From the NCBI GenBank assembly GCA_032622095.1, contig CP136061.1, positions 119,424,754 through 119,488,753 on the forward strand: DNA of 64,000 bases, written 5' to 3'. This stretch comes from Siphonodentalium dalli (taxonomy: Eukaryota; Mollusca; Scaphopoda; Gadilida; Siphonodentaliidae). The position numbers and the translations under genes are program-made. Shown here piece after piece: positions 23,277 through 35,320 of this stretch (position 1 is its first letter; each line of letters starts with the position of its first letter). The notes beneath the pieces were generated by a model. It was not told the origin of the DNA and did no database searches. It worked only from the letters and a program-made list of their open reading frames with translations.

Positions 23277-23967
23277 TATACGCGGTGTGGAATCACGTGG
23301 TTTCGAGTTGATGAGTATCACGCATTCAAAATAGCCGAGGCGATCTAAAACGCGACCAGACGTGAGGAAAAAAGGTAATAAACTAAGATATGACATATTA
23401 CATATTATTGTTGACAGCTACGAGCAGATGCTATACTATTTTTCAAACAAGCTGATACATCATTTATGTCAAAATTCATATTTGTTTGCTCTAACATTCT
23501 GACCAATGTTGTCAGTCGAAGGATTCTCCAAGATGTATGGACTGGTGTATTCCACACACCTCCGACTTCCAACTTTGGTCAGAATATTATAGAACACCAC
23601 GGGTGTGACTAAACACCGCCCGGACCAGCCCCCATTTTGAGTGTTAATAGCGACACTTCTGTGTGGTCGCGACCCCTGTCCGTTCGTGAGTGGCTTTCCA
23701 TGACACCCATGCACATATATTGCACCTAAAATCACCCCTATACTCCACAGGGGTGGTCCGGGCGGTGTTTAGTCACACCGAACACCACTAAGTATTTCCG
23801 AACAAATACGGTATCAACTTGTTTCAAAAATAAACTAGCATATGCTCGTAACAGTCAAACTGCTAAGTTTTGTGTCAGTTCCTCATATATTATGGTTTTG
23901 TGCGTTTGCAAATTTTGAATGCGTGGTGCTCACCAACCTCGAAAACCACGTGATTCCCCACCGTGAT
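23277..23967. mobile_element. Large palindromic element (family P), copy 1
   Basis: The left arm starts 'gtggaatcacgtggttt' and the right arm ends 'aaccacgtgattccccacc'; further pairs ('cacgcattcaaaat', 'gctacgagca', 'cttgtttcaaaaa') sit at matching distances. In the centre is a separate perfect 26-bp inverted repeat (23602-23627 and 23754-23779) containing gtgactaaacaccgcccgg. No gene; frames inside are by-products. Confidence 0.8.
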
Positions 23968-24025
23968 CTATACCTCTGTGCAAATGTTTTAGTGTATAAT
24001 GTTTACAATATAATGTCCAGGCCCA

Positions 24026-24305
24026 GAATGTTCTTTAAATAAGAAAGATTGACATTTGTGGTAACTTTTTATGCAAACAAAATATTATAGTATGTCTGAA
24101 CTGGAATCTGCCTTTAAATCTTGTCATTTCGAAACTAGGATCAGAGCTGCATTAAATATTACCATTTTTCGCACATCACAACATTCACCACAATTGGTTA
24201 CATTTTGTGGCAATGGCTGTTTCGCTTGTGGGAATTTAATGGGTAGCTGTGTGCTGTATTTCTTATATAACTAGATCATTGACCAATTAAAATTCAGTGT
24301 CTATT
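24026..24305 (+). mobile_element. Family N fragment
   Basis: In reverse it resembles the TIR element at 31.62-32.03 kb: 'gcaaacaaaa', 'gcctttaaatcttg' and 'attgaccaatt' keep their order. The similarity also shows at frame level (a shared FKSC and RxALxI pattern), which reflects DNA homology and does not show a protein. Confidence 0.6.
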
Positions 24306-24389
24306 TTATTCTCTTCGTTGAAGGGTGCTCCGAACCTTAGTTACACGTTTGTCACCACCAGGATCCACCACCAAGATATCAGCATTGTA

Positions 24390-24780
24390 TTAAAGATACA
24401 TAATCCGAACTAACGCTCCTAAATTACTATTTCTTTGGCTTCGGGTGGGGAGGTGTAAAAAGTTGAGTTGAGGAACCCACAGATGAAAGCTCAGAGTTAC
24501 CATATATCGATTTTTTAAATATGTTATTTTCCGCCACCTGGATTATTTGACGGCCTAGCAAATATTCGACGAGCCGACCGACATATACTCTCGATACCAA
24601 ATTGCGTTGAACAAAATGTTGACATATAACATATTTTTTGAACATTTTATTACTAGAGTTGACAGTGGTTATCATTATTTTTTGGTATTTAATCGATTCT
24701 GATAACTAAAGAGTCTTTTGAAGAATTTGTTTGGGAAACTGATAATACGGGAACCATCGAATCGGATTGTATACATTTAA
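24390..24780 (+). mobile_element. Family A TTAA MITE
   Basis: TTAA at both ends; subterminal 'agatacataatccgaa' on the left and 'aatcggattgtatacat' on the right are diverged TIRs. The interior matches family A, with a deletion and substitutions. Confidence 0.8.
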
Positions 24781-25990
24781 ACATACGTTCGAAGACTGGC
24801 AAGTTTGCCTGATTTTTTTTTTTTTGCAGACATTTCGTTATATAGAAAACTATATTGTGAGATAAAATGAACGACCAAATGCGTATAAAATGCAACAAAG
24901 AACTTGAGAAATACATTGATGTAGTTTGACATGTAGCGGTCAACTGACATTTGCCTTAAAATACCTGAAAATGACTAAATCTTACGGGATAATACCTGTA
25001 TATGCCTGAATCTTACGAGATAATTGCATGTTATTTACAGGAAAATTTCAATAACATCCCTGCTAGTGGAACTACATGGTTTTTACTTCTCATAAAGTTA
25101 GCTCAGGGACCAGTCTAGAGGACGATTCGGGAGACTTCTCCCTATTTTTTTCCCAGGGAGAAGTGACTTTTCTCTCATACACCAGTATGAATATGTCCCA
25201 ACAGCATACCTAAAATATATTTGATGATTTGCTGATTATTGCTGTGTTCTTACTCACTATAATGGTTTTATAAATTGGCCCTTGTGTTGAATAATTAACG
25301 CCACCGGTGTATACTGTTCTACAAATTTTAGAAATCTGTGGTCTTATGGAGATTTTATAAATAGATAATTGTTTTTTCCGGTTATTTTGGGACGCGTTAA
25401 AGTTGTACTACGACCCCGAGTCCGGTAAAAGCTGTAGTTGGAATGTCCAAGTTCGTGAAAGTTCTATTGACTATGCCGATGATTTGAGAAGCTTTATTGT
25501 TTTAGGATATTGTAGAAATGCTAATCTGGCCGTGTCAATTTGAGCTATAGCGATGGGATATATCGCATGACAACACATTTCGGGTTTTCGTGGGGTGTGT
25601 ATTCGCTGGATGTCTTATAGTTGCAGTATGTAACTATTATGGCCGCGTTAATTGCGTTCGATGTTTATGTATGAACAATGGATGGGCCATGCACACTTGA
25701 AGATTTTATGGCGGGAACACAATTTTTGATCCGCATTTAGAAGCTTTCCGGTTTGGTGAATGAAAAACCTGCAGTAATAAGCCGTAGTTTTTTGTAATAA
25801 TTTGAAGGATTAGTTGTTTTAACGGAATTCTGAGGCGGTACTTCATGTAACCAATATATTTCATATTATAATTTATATTTATGGCTATTAATATGATCTT
25901 GGGGGGGGGGCGTTACCATTTCTGACTATGGTTTTCTTGTACTGATTGGATCAGATTGGATAATATAATTGTAGGCGTAGATTGAACTTC
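24781..25990. other. Unassigned with small fragments
   Basis: 25139-25171 holds a 10-bp hairpin (acttctccct / agggagaagt). 25.29-25.42 and 25.86-25.96 kb are reverse copies of the 4.4/6.6-kb dispersed repeat. A G10 run lies near 25.90 kb. Confidence 0.45.
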
Positions 25991-26629
25991 AGCTATTGTC
26001 ACTTCTCACTGATAACAGTCCTCTTCTCCCGAATAACAAAAAAGGGAGAAAGGACATCTCCCAATTTGACACCTCTAGGTTGGTCCCTGAGTTAGGTGTG
26101 GAACAGGTGCATCTTATAGTATTTGGCGTTCGTTTTTTACAGCTCTCTGAATCTAAATGCCTGCAAAATATTGCCAGGCTAATTTTCGAGTGTGTGAAAG
26201 CGGCCTAATGATGGGATCATTTTACAAGATCTTGTGTCGCAACCGATAAACCAGAGCTTGTGAAGTCATTCATTGTCTCCGAATCAATGTGTACAAACCA
26301 TGACCAGGTTATTTATCCACGTATTAAGTCTGGAGAAAAACTTGTTGAATTTAATTCACTATCGATTATGTTTGGCTGGCATCACGCTTTCGCGTATAAT
26401 CAATTGATTGATTTTGCTTTTGCTTTTTCTTGGCATTGACAGCTAACATGTGGCAGGGTTTAGAACAATAGTTCACAGTACTGTACTTCATTAACTGTGC
26501 GGTCTGCATTAACGATTCATCACTTCAGGTGGTAACTACGCCCTGGCATGCAATCCGTGGCATGATGTTTGTCAAACCGCGGAACGCATTCTTCACAGGT
26601 GACCCAGCGTGACCTACTATTTATATGTA
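25991..26629. other. Unassigned, possibly unique DNA
   Basis: The plus frame 25996-26208 (70 codons) has soluble-protein-like composition, but I recognise no family and see no clear splice context. 26.40-26.44 kb has homeodomain-like tcaattgattgatt motifs of unknown meaning. Confidence 0.3.
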
Positions 26630-26910
26630 TTGGGGTTTATCGGCGTTTCAGTAGCTATGCCATATCACGACATTATCAGATTTACGGGCGGAGGAAAGAC
26701 CAGTGTTTTCTCCATTGCACGTAGAAACCTCCGACCCCGGAAACCAACTGAAAAAGCTTGTCCAGATACACGAATCTGGTTACATTCCCTGTGCATGGAT
26801 CATAAATCCGCGCTTATCATGGTATTCGAAAAAGTTTCTCCTTCACTGAATGACTGATGTTGGCCTAGTGCGTCATACCCCTTACCAACTAAGCCAGCGG
26901 AGGCCGCCTC
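26630..26910 (-). mobile_element. tRNA-derived SINE, diverged
   Basis: Read on the minus strand it has an A box 'tggcttagttggt' near 26900, a decayed B box around 26825, the body block 'ctttcctccgcccgtaaat', and ends near ataaacccc. It is the same family as 63.05-63.34 kb. Neighbouring frames at 26.6-27.1 kb run through it. Confidence 0.8.
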
Positions 26911-27062
26911 TGTGTCCTGGCATGGATAACAGCATGTTCTCCGTCAAGTCGTGGAGCGCGTCCTTCACTTATGACATATCGCCCATAGCATACAGGTGTA
27001 TAGGTGAACCCTTTAGCCACGGTCATTTGCTAGGAACATGTTACAATTGGCATTCTTTAGTG

Positions 27063-27088
27063 TGTGTGTGTGTGTATATATATATATA
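27063..27088 (+). repeat. (GT)n(AT)n microsatellite
   Basis: gtgtgtgtgtgtgtatatatatatat abuts the left end of the MITE at 27089. The AT run is a natural TA target. Confidence 0.9.
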
Positions 27089-27552
27089 CAGTACCAGTCA
27101 TAAGAAGTGGTATATTGGGGCGCGCCTTTATTGCGATATTGAGCGCGCTTAATTTCGAAAAAGGCGCGATTATAGCGCAATACCAAAAGTCTGTCGCGCT
27201 TATTATTGCGATATTGAGCGCAAAATATTGCGATATTAAGCACGAACAATTTCATACAGACCCGATAGTGTTATATTTATATTAGATAAATACTGTGCAT
27301 ATAGTGTACATATAGTGTACCTATATATTTTACAACTATAATTACATACAAATAAATTATAATGTCTCTATTTATGCAATAAACAATATAGAAGAAGCAA
27401 TAATTTGCTTTAAATGTCAATTTTGAGCGCAAGATGTCGCGAAATATTGCAATAATATCGCAAGCGGCGTGCTTATAAGCGTTTCCACTTGCAATATTAT
27501 TGCGATATTGGGCGCGAAAATAGAGCGCTTAATATACCACTTCTTTTGACTG
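27089..27552 (+). mobile_element. Tc1/mariner-like MITE with GCGATATT repeats
   Basis: The left end is CAGTACCAGTCATAAGAAG and the right end is cttcttttgactg, inverted. CAGT plus GTCAAAAG-type ends are typical of Tc1-like elements. The interior holds many copies of 'attgcgatattgagcgc' in both orientations. The last bases (gtactg) of the right end are lost here but present in the 47.16-kb copy. Confidence 0.8.
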
Positions 27553-28779
27553 CAAATGTAGTCTAATTTATGTGTTTCATAATATGTTGTTCAACATGGC
27601 TGTTTACGCTCCAAAATACACCTAATAATATTGAATGTTTCCCGGTACCGAAGTATGTCGATACATGATTGAACTACCTTTCTACGAGCATTATATGTCA
27701 CAGAAAGACGCATAGAAGTAATACAAAAAATACAACTGTGAACACGATGTGTGGGCCCCAAAACAAAACACAGCCATATGCACGACATGCAACGGAAAAG
27801 AGCGTTCCGCGTTAGTCTACTCCTGATAAGGTATAAATAAAGAGCGTTTGTTATACTTATGTGCTTAAAATTTAAAAAAAAGCTGAAAAAATATCTGTGA
27901 CCATGGAAATTATTTTTCAAATCATATGAAGCCGGAATATCAATATCTCGTGTAGTTGTCAACCTATCTTATACCTCCTTCCAAATAAAGTAGATATAAT
28001 TTGGAAGCTGGAATGAGCCATGTCCCTTTAAATAATATTGTTTATAAAATTGATCAACGACATTTTCACCCAATTAAAAAAAAAATACGGTCAAGAAAAC
28101 AGTTTCGTGCCAGCACAAGAGACATAACTGGATGAATCAATGTGTTTGGAGAGCACTCTTAACGGACCCAACATCAATAAATTACATTCCCCTTCCACGA
28201 TAAACAGGATTGGTGTGTCTGCATGGCTCGCAAGTGTCTCCTCAAAAATGGTTCACAGACACGCGGTCCACTCCCTGCCATAACGATAACATGCTCACAT
28301 TCTGTTCTTGATTAAGACGTCTGTCGAACCCTGAAGCCATTATTTATCGAGAGTTTCCAATCCTGTCTCTTCCGTCATCGCCATAATATCGAATATGGAG
28401 TTAAAGTGCCACACAAATTCTCCTTTGTGTCAAGGAAATTGACAATGTAGACATTTTAAGAGGAGAGTTTCTGGACAAAATTGCAACGCATGGCTACGTA
28501 TGTTAGTGCATGTGTATGTATTTTTGACTGGTTCTTACATCGTTAAAGGCCCTCAACAACTTTCGTGGACCAACATTAGTGAATAACAATTTATGCGAAT
28601 GATACTTTAATAAGCAGATATCCACTGCACATGGGGAATTATATTGTCGAGCACCGCAATCAAAACAAAGTAACTCGTGAACTAATTTTACTTTTACGTG
28701 GTATCTATTGATTCTTTATATTTTGGGGTATATAGTTATATAAGCAATTGTCGATGGTAATCGAAACTGTATTCATTTA
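27553..28779. other. Unassigned; family R fragment at 27.77-27.88 kb
   Basis: 'aaaagagcgttcc' and 'aataaagagcgtttg' about 45 bases apart match the family R element at 59.8-60.3 kb. 28.10-28.48 kb looks like unique mixed-composition sequence with no gene evidence. Confidence 0.4.
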
Positions 28780-28912
28780 ATATGTACGCGGGTGGATACT
28801 TGTATATATGTGTACATATGTTCTACATTATGCATGTCATTATATGTTATATTTTCCTTGTATCATGTCAAAATGGCTGGAAATAAACAATCAATCAATC
28901 AATCAATCAATC
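28780..28912 (+). mobile_element. Probable LINE 3' tail with (AATC)n
   Basis: 'aaatggctggaaataaac' followed by (aatc)6 looks like the 3' end of a non-LTR element with an AATAAA signal and simple-repeat tail. The upstream extent is unclear. It abuts the palindromic element that follows. Confidence 0.55.
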
Positions 28913-29735
28913 ACGTGGTTTCAAGGTTGGTGAGTACCACGCATTCAAAGTGTGCAAACGCACAAAAACATAATATACCAGGAACTGACACAAAATTATC
29001 AGTTTGACCGTTACGAGCATAGGCTAGTTTATTATTAAAATTAGTTGACACCACCTTATTTGTTCGGAAATACTCAGTAGTTTTCTATAACATTCAGACC
29101 AGAGTTTCCAGTCGGAGGTTCATAGAATACACAAAGTCCATACATCTATAGTAGAATCCTTCGACTGGCAGCTTTGGTCAGAATGTAAGAGCACACAACT
29201 GTGAGTTTGGACACAAATGAGTTATCAGCTTGCTTGAAAAATAGTATAGCATATGCTCGTAGCTACCAAAATACTATGTAATATATCATTTTATCACATA
29301 ATTTGCCCATAAAAGCAGTTTCATAATTATCGGTAATAGACACGTTTAATATCAGCGCGTGCGATGACGTCACGGCGTTCTTCAAATAACTTGCGATCGC
29401 TGTAGTTTATGATTGTTGTTTTCGATGAATATTTCGCGTTGCTTCGGGTCTATTTGATCATGTGATAAAAGGTATCTCACGCTCGTCCTATTTTATACGT
29501 AATTTATCAACCTCGTACTCTAAATTCTATTTGAGCCTCGGTAAACCTCGGCTCAAATCGAATTTAGTGAACTCGGTTGATAAATTCCGTATAAAATAGA
29601 AACTCATGTGAGATCCTCTATATCCTATTTTATTACCCTTTTTCACGTTTCTGGTCGCGTTTGTGAAAGCCTCGGCCATTTTGAATGCGTGATACTCATC
29701 AACTCGAAACCACGTGATTCCCCACCGTGATGTCA
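28911..29735. mobile_element. Large palindromic element (family P), copy 2, interrupted
   Basis: The left arm starts 'tcacgtggtttcaagg' and the right arm ends 'aaccacgtgattccccacc' at about 29.72 kb. The right arm is split by ~320 bases (29.29-29.62 kb) that include the hairpin at 29469-29618. Confidence 0.75.
29469..29618. repeat. 150-bp hairpin nested in family P
   Basis: The arms 'tatctcacgctcgtcc', 'attttatacgtaatttatca' and 'tatttgagcc' pair with 'ggctcaaat', 'tgataaattccgtataaaat' and 'catgtgagat'. About 85% paired. Confidence 0.8.
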
Positions 29736-31619
29736 CCTAAAATTAAATCTCAAAATGTACTCATTGACTATAGTGCCACAACTAATGTTTTCTTTTTTTC
29801 TAATATAAAGAAAATAATGTATGGCGACTTGAGTATCATCATTGCTGTTCGAAATAATAATTCAACGAAGAAATACGCAGCGTACCGGAACAGACGATAG
29901 TCAGCGGTATCTGTATTTTAGAGTTATTGGTCGTTGCTGAAAACGTAAACATTACTGCATGTCTGTTACACAGGCCCCTGTGGAAATGAATAAAATACTA
30001 ATATAGACTATATCAATGTAAAGGTTCCGATGATCGATTTTGGCTAAAACCACACCAACTATCTAGAAATCCATAATTTTAGCCAAAATATCCTCATGTG
30101 TGTCTTATTGGCAATAAATTTCCCTTTCATTTGACATATAACTCGGCGAAATTGAACGAATCGAAGTCGAGATATCCTATCAGAATCTAGCGAAATCTAC
30201 CGAATAAATCGGGTCGTCAAACTCCGTGTCCGCTCAGATGCATTTGACCTCGTTATAAAATCAATATTTTCGAGCAATAATTTGTCGCGAACGTGTACTT
30301 AAACGCCATGACATAACCTATAAATGTTCATATATGTTCCGCTAGTCATTCCGAAGCCATTTTCCAAACCTTTTTTTATTTCATCCGATGCGTTTGTGCC
30401 CAATTTTTGAACTTTATTCATCAAACGAATTCCATATATAAATCGTCATTAATCATTAATACAATACCCACATTCCTTGTCTACGATCGCTGTAGAACCG
30501 CAATTCGCATGTTCTACGTTCTTACACAAACTATGCACAATGTGTAGTACGGCACTTGGTCCATGCATTTATATGTAAAACTACACATTGATGTGTGTGT
30601 ATTAACCGGGTTTACACATTTGACGTGTAATTGTTTCTACACATTAATTATAAGAGTGTAGTTAAGTTATCCCACTTTTTAGACTTGGAAATGTTTACAA
30701 GATACATAATTTTGTCCGTACTTGTACTCCTTTATTATTGGTCAATTGTTTTGAAACTTATCACATATATTCACCACCATGGCAAGCTTTGCGACTGCGT
30801 TATCAGGTCTGGCGAACTCATTTTAATATATAGAGTTATCCCCATTTTAATTAATATATAGGAATGTCGGTGTGTGTTGTCAATTTGGATATACTATTTG
30901 TAAAAATAACTACTTTGAGAAAGATTTCTCCATTTCTATTTGATCACCCTACTAGGGGTTTCGCATCCCTTTTATTGTTATGTAACTTGCCACATATATT
31001 TACTATCATGGCAACCTGTGCATCTGCCATTGTGAGGTTAGTCGGAACCATTTGAACAGATGTATTGTTCTTTATTCGAATACGAATAAACGTATGTAAG
31101 TAAATATAGCCAGCCTTAATGTATAGCCCAATAGACATTTTCACAGCTGTCAGTCAAATAAGTGTTGTCAGATATTTTCTACCAATCAGCGAAAGAGCCG
31201 GACACTTGTTGCATTTCAAAGTCTTTGTTCACCCTAATTTTGATATCCGCCCATACTTTCAGTTTTAAGTTGTCTATTTTAGACTTGACTCTTTTTTTTG
31301 TGTCAAATCACAATGTACTGAAATTTTGATTTGTGAATTGATGTTCTCATTTCGCGTGACATTAGTCATATTTTTTTAATAATTAAAGACTAAAATCATG
31401 TATGTTCTCTATATAGCATATACACGCGAGCACTGTGAAATATTTCTGCAGGCGCCTTGGTAAGGGGTACAGTCTGGGGACCAAAACATCTCCGGCGGAC
31501 CTGCATGTGATGAGACATATTGTGCTTGCAGTTGACATTAACATTCTCAAAATATTATACAACACTTCTTGCCAAGACTTCTTGATTGATTCTTGATTCT
31601 CTGCTATACTATACTTTGT
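29736..31619. other. Unassigned with two dispersed repeats
   Basis: 30040-30190 (gtgtcttattgg, gaagtcgagatatcctatc) matches 60.76-60.92 kb. 30730-31055 holds two diverged copies of a block with 'catatattcaccaccatgg', and 30.86-30.97 kb matches 22.07-22.18 kb. No gene. Confidence 0.45.
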
Positions 31620-32032
31620 TACACTGGTGTAAATATGTTTCGGAGTGACATCTACCGGATGCTATATATAGGAGAGAATCAAATAGAAACTGGGCCCTGA
31701 TTGGTCAATATCCTTTTGTGTTTTTGCATGCATAACAAAATAATCACACCTATTTTCTATGATTCCCATAGCCCTTTGTAGTGAAGTTTGAATTTTGTGG
31801 TGTGGTTTAAAATATGACATTATTTTTAGTGCGGTTCTGACACTAGTTACGAAAACACAAGATTTAAAGGTGAATTCCCTGCTAGACGGACATGATTTTG
31901 TTTGCATAAAACGTTTCCGCAAATGTCAATCTTACAGATATAAAGAAGATGTTGAACCTATGATTTATATTGTAAACCATATACGGTAAAACGTTTACAC
32001 TGAGGCCTACGGAAAACATTTACACCAGTGTA
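31620..32032 (-). mobile_element. Family N MITE with TACACTGGTGTAAA ends
   Basis: The left TIR is tacactggtgtaaatatgtt and the right end is aaacatttacaccagtgta. TA-bounded and about 410 bp. The frames on both strands inside it are not genes. Confidence 0.75.
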
Positions 32033-32257
32033 GCCACCTAACCACGTCTTTACGCTATATATTATAACGGAGGAGACAACTTAAATTAAGCCCCATGGTT
32101 CTTGTAGAACACCCACGTAAAATGCAATCCGTTATATCTTCGCATGTAATGTTCTGTATACGTGCGTTATATTTGGGAAATTAATGTGTTTTAATAAGAT
32201 GCAAACATACGATGGTGATTGTTTGGATAACTAAACTTGCCGCATGCGTTACTCGGT

Positions 32258-32648
32258 TTAACCCTTTACCCAACAAACCGGCCAAAACCGGCCAAATAAA
32301 GGTTCAACAGCCTAAAATATCTTCGGTCTGTCTTAATAGAACCATACAAATATGGATATCATTGGAACCGGCTCCTTGACCACATTGTGATAGTTACAGT
32401 TATGCCCTGTGCCAATGCATTCTCTTATATATGCGAGTCGACCATAGGTCGCCTCGCATATATAAGAGAATGCATTGGCCTAAAAAAAATCCTCTTTTTA
32501 CCATTTTTTCTTACATTCTTTAACAATTTTATAATTTTTAATGTGTTAAGCCAATGCATTCTCTTATATATGCGAGGCGACCTATGGTCGACTCGCATAT
32601 ATAAGAGAATGCATTGGCACAGGGCCCTTCTGTTGGGCAAAGGGTTAA
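32258..32648 (+). mobile_element. TTAA-flanked double-hairpin MITE, copy 3
   Basis: TTAA both ends, TIR CCCTTTACCCAACA (one change at the right end: ttgggcaaaggg). Hairpins at 32411-32479 and 32550-32618. The spacer is ~10 bases shorter than in copy 2. Confidence 0.9.
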
Positions 32649-32899
32649 GTTTGCCGTGTCTCTTCATAACGATGCGATACGCGTTTAAAGGTCGGATGGC
32701 CTTCGTTATAGGTTATAACTTAGAACTAACAGTTACCAAATTATGAACATCTCCACAAGAATATACTATATAATAGTATAGTGTAATGATAGTATGAATG
32801 CGGTATTATCCACAAAACACACTTTGTTTGAGACGAGCGTTTGTTTTTATACAGCACGTAAATATATAGTGAGCAATAAGCCGCCACCGCTTACCGTAT

Positions 32900-32950
32900 C
32901 GTTTACTTTGATCCGTTTACTTTGATCCGTTTACTTTGATCCGTTTACTT
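32900..32950 (+). repeat. 15-bp tandem repeat
   Basis: Three to four units of 'ccgtttactttgat'. Confidence 0.9.
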
Positions 32951-32965
32951 GTACTCAATTTCGTT

Positions 32966-33262
32966 TTAAAGGCCCATTTAATTTTCGAGTCACCGATTAT
33001 TTTATTTATAGTGCATTGATATACGGTTTTAATAACAATCTATGCCATAAAATATGATTAAAATACTATAATATATAGAAGGGGCATATAGAGTTATAGA
33101 AAATTGCTGAAATCATAAAAAAACATTCCCCCCGTTATGGCTCCCAGGATGCAACAAAATTCAAACTGTAGTTTATTTTCAATGGAAGGGGAATAACTCT
33201 AAATCTAATTATTTATAGTTATTCCTCTTCCGTTGAAATTAATCGACTTTGTGCAGAAACTT
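32966..33262 (+). mobile_element. Family D TTAA MITE, right part lost
   Basis: It starts TTAA then 'aggcccatttaattttcgag', continues through 'ttcaatggaaggggaata' and its inverted echo 'tattcctcttccgttgaaa', and stops before the decayed RT begins. Confidence 0.75.
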
Positions 33263-33289
33263 TAGCACAGAACACAAAACAGTTTATAC

Positions 33290-34620
33290 ACTGTCAAAGA
33301 GTAACAATTCGGAGCAATGACAAACCGTGGTTCGATTCACTTATACGGCTCAATATACGCAAACGCGTTCGTCTTAGGAAAAAATCGTTACAAACAAATT
33401 ATCAATTTCATTGGAAGCAATACGAAAAACATCAGAAATAAAGTTAACAATCTGAAGAAAAAAAATCAGCCAAAGAAAATAATTTGAGCGAACTTTACGA
33501 AAATTTTAAAACTAACATTGATCCTAAACATTTCTGGCATGTGGTTAAACAGCTCTTAAATAATGTTTCCAATGGTAACAAAATTCCGTGTTTAAATTAC
33601 AAAAACAAGCTTTTTGATGAAGACGTCCATAAAGCTGAGGTTTTGAACGAAGTCTTCGCAGAAAATAGTACTCTCGAAAATTAGCACTTATGGGATTTGC
33701 CCAACTTTGAAAAGAGAACTCAAAATAATATTTCTGACATCAAATTAACAGAAGAAGAAATAGCAACGATACTTAAATGCTTACAAACAAATAAGGCTAC
33801 AGGTCCGACATTATAAGTAATCAAATGCTGAAGGAAACGCACACCTCCGTATGTAAACCACTTTGTTTAATATTTAGTAAATCCATTTGGGTGTGAAGTT
33901 TCGCTACGGCATGTAAAATAGCTAATACCGTCCGATATATTTAATCAGCTGTTTCTTGAAATAATTTTCAATAAAGTTTCTGAGCACCTGTCCTTAAACA
34001 ATTTATTATATAAAAATCAATCATGTTTCGTTCCCAAACATAGTACTGAAATGCAGCTTATCGAGATAATTAACAATTTGTGCAAAGCCTTGATCATGGG
34101 GTTTACTTGTGCATTTTTCTGGACATATCTAAAGCATTCGATAAAGCACAGCAGATTGTTATTCAAATTAGAACAAAATGGATGGCAAACTTCTAGAATG
34201 GTTTCAACACTACATGATGAGTAGGCAACAAAGAGTTATGGCCAATTCGTGTTTCTCAAATTATACCAGAATTAATGCTGGGGTCCAGGGATCCGTTATC
34301 GGTCATCTGATGTTTCTCATTTACATTAACGACATAGCAGATCGCATTAAATCACAACCGAGACTGTATGCCGACGATACGTGCCTTACTAATAACAGTT
34401 CCGAGATTACAAAACTCGAACGCATCGTAAATGAAGATATGCGGGAAAAGACATATTGGGCAGACACATGGAAGGTGAAATTCAATAGTTCCAAAACAGA
34501 CTTAATATTAATGTTATTCACAACCAAACAAAAAATAATTAAACCAATTTTTTTATTTGGAGACCCTGACCTAGAAAATAATGAAAACGAGTTCATTTTC
34601 AAAGCTGACCAAGACATTTT
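33290..34620 (+). pseudogene. Decayed non-LTR retrotransposon reverse transcriptase
   Basis: Pieces of one RT are readable in order across changing frames. Around 33320 is DKPWFD, then basic RKR/LRKK residues. Next come NKATGP near 33790, SKAFDKA near 34128-34148, and a long frame 34178-34690 with WFQHYM, SRQQRV, a damaged GVQGSVIGHLMFLIYIND and the catalytic core LYADDT. After that follow WADTWKVKFNSSKTD and loss of similarity near 34615. Motif order and the VPQG-like / YADD blocks are those of Jockey-group non-LTR elements. Several stops and frameshifts, loss of the P in VPQGS, and truncation at both ends make it a dead copy. It is older than the copy at 49-52 kb. Confidence 0.85.
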
Positions 34621-34639
34621 AGCTCAACTTTACTTTGTA

Positions 34640-35320
34640 TTACCGTTGATTGATGTCCGTCGTCCGTGCGTCCATCAACAATTTCCTTAGGCTCACCCTA
34701 CAGGCCGCATCCGTCAACCGATCATCACCAAACTTCATATGGATCTTCGGGGCGTCCTCTAGATGGGAGCCATCGATTTCCCCCCGCAATTCGTTGGATT
34801 TCAAATTCGAATCCATCGCTCAGTCCGTAGCCCGCATTTATTGGAGAACTGTTAAAAATTTGAAGGCAGGATCCATCGAATTTTAACAAATTTCGATGAA
34901 AAACATGGCCGCCGGTAGCCATCTTGTATTTTACTCTTTGCATCACTAAATCCTTTGGCTCACCCTACAGACATCGTCCTTCATCCGATCATCACCAAAC
35001 TTCGTATGGGTCTTCGATGTGAACTCTAGATGGGAGACATCGATTATTTCCGAAATTTGATAAAACAAAACATGGCCGCCAGCAGCCATCTTGGATTTTA
35101 TTTTTTGCCGGACTAAATCATACAGGCCACATCCCTCGTCCAATTGTCACCAAACGTCATACGGATCTTCGGGGCGTCCTCTAGATAGGAGCCATCGATT
35201 ATTTATGAAATTCGTTGTAAAACATGGCTGCCAGCAGTCATCTTTGATTCCGCACACCCTACAGCCCACATGTATTGGTGAAATGTTTCAAATGAAAATA
35301 ATTTCATCTACACAATACAA
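34640..35320 (+). repeat. ~150-bp satellite block, ~4-5 units
   Basis: Units carry 'caccctacag', 'cacatccctc', 'accaaacttcatatgg', 'gatgggagccatcgat' and 'catggccgccagcagccat'. It begins right after the RT with 'gatgtccgtcgtccgtgcg'. Same family as 42.88-44.06 kb. Confidence 0.8.

Noticed and set aside
24071-24274. Conserved peptide shared with the 31.66-31.92 kb minus frame
   Set aside because: The similarity comes from DNA-level homology of two repeat copies (family N); neither copy has a longer frame or domain.
28888-28912. CRISPR-like short repeats
   Set aside because: It is a plain tetranucleotide (AATC) microsatellite in a eukaryotic LINE tail; no spacer-repeat array exists in this window.
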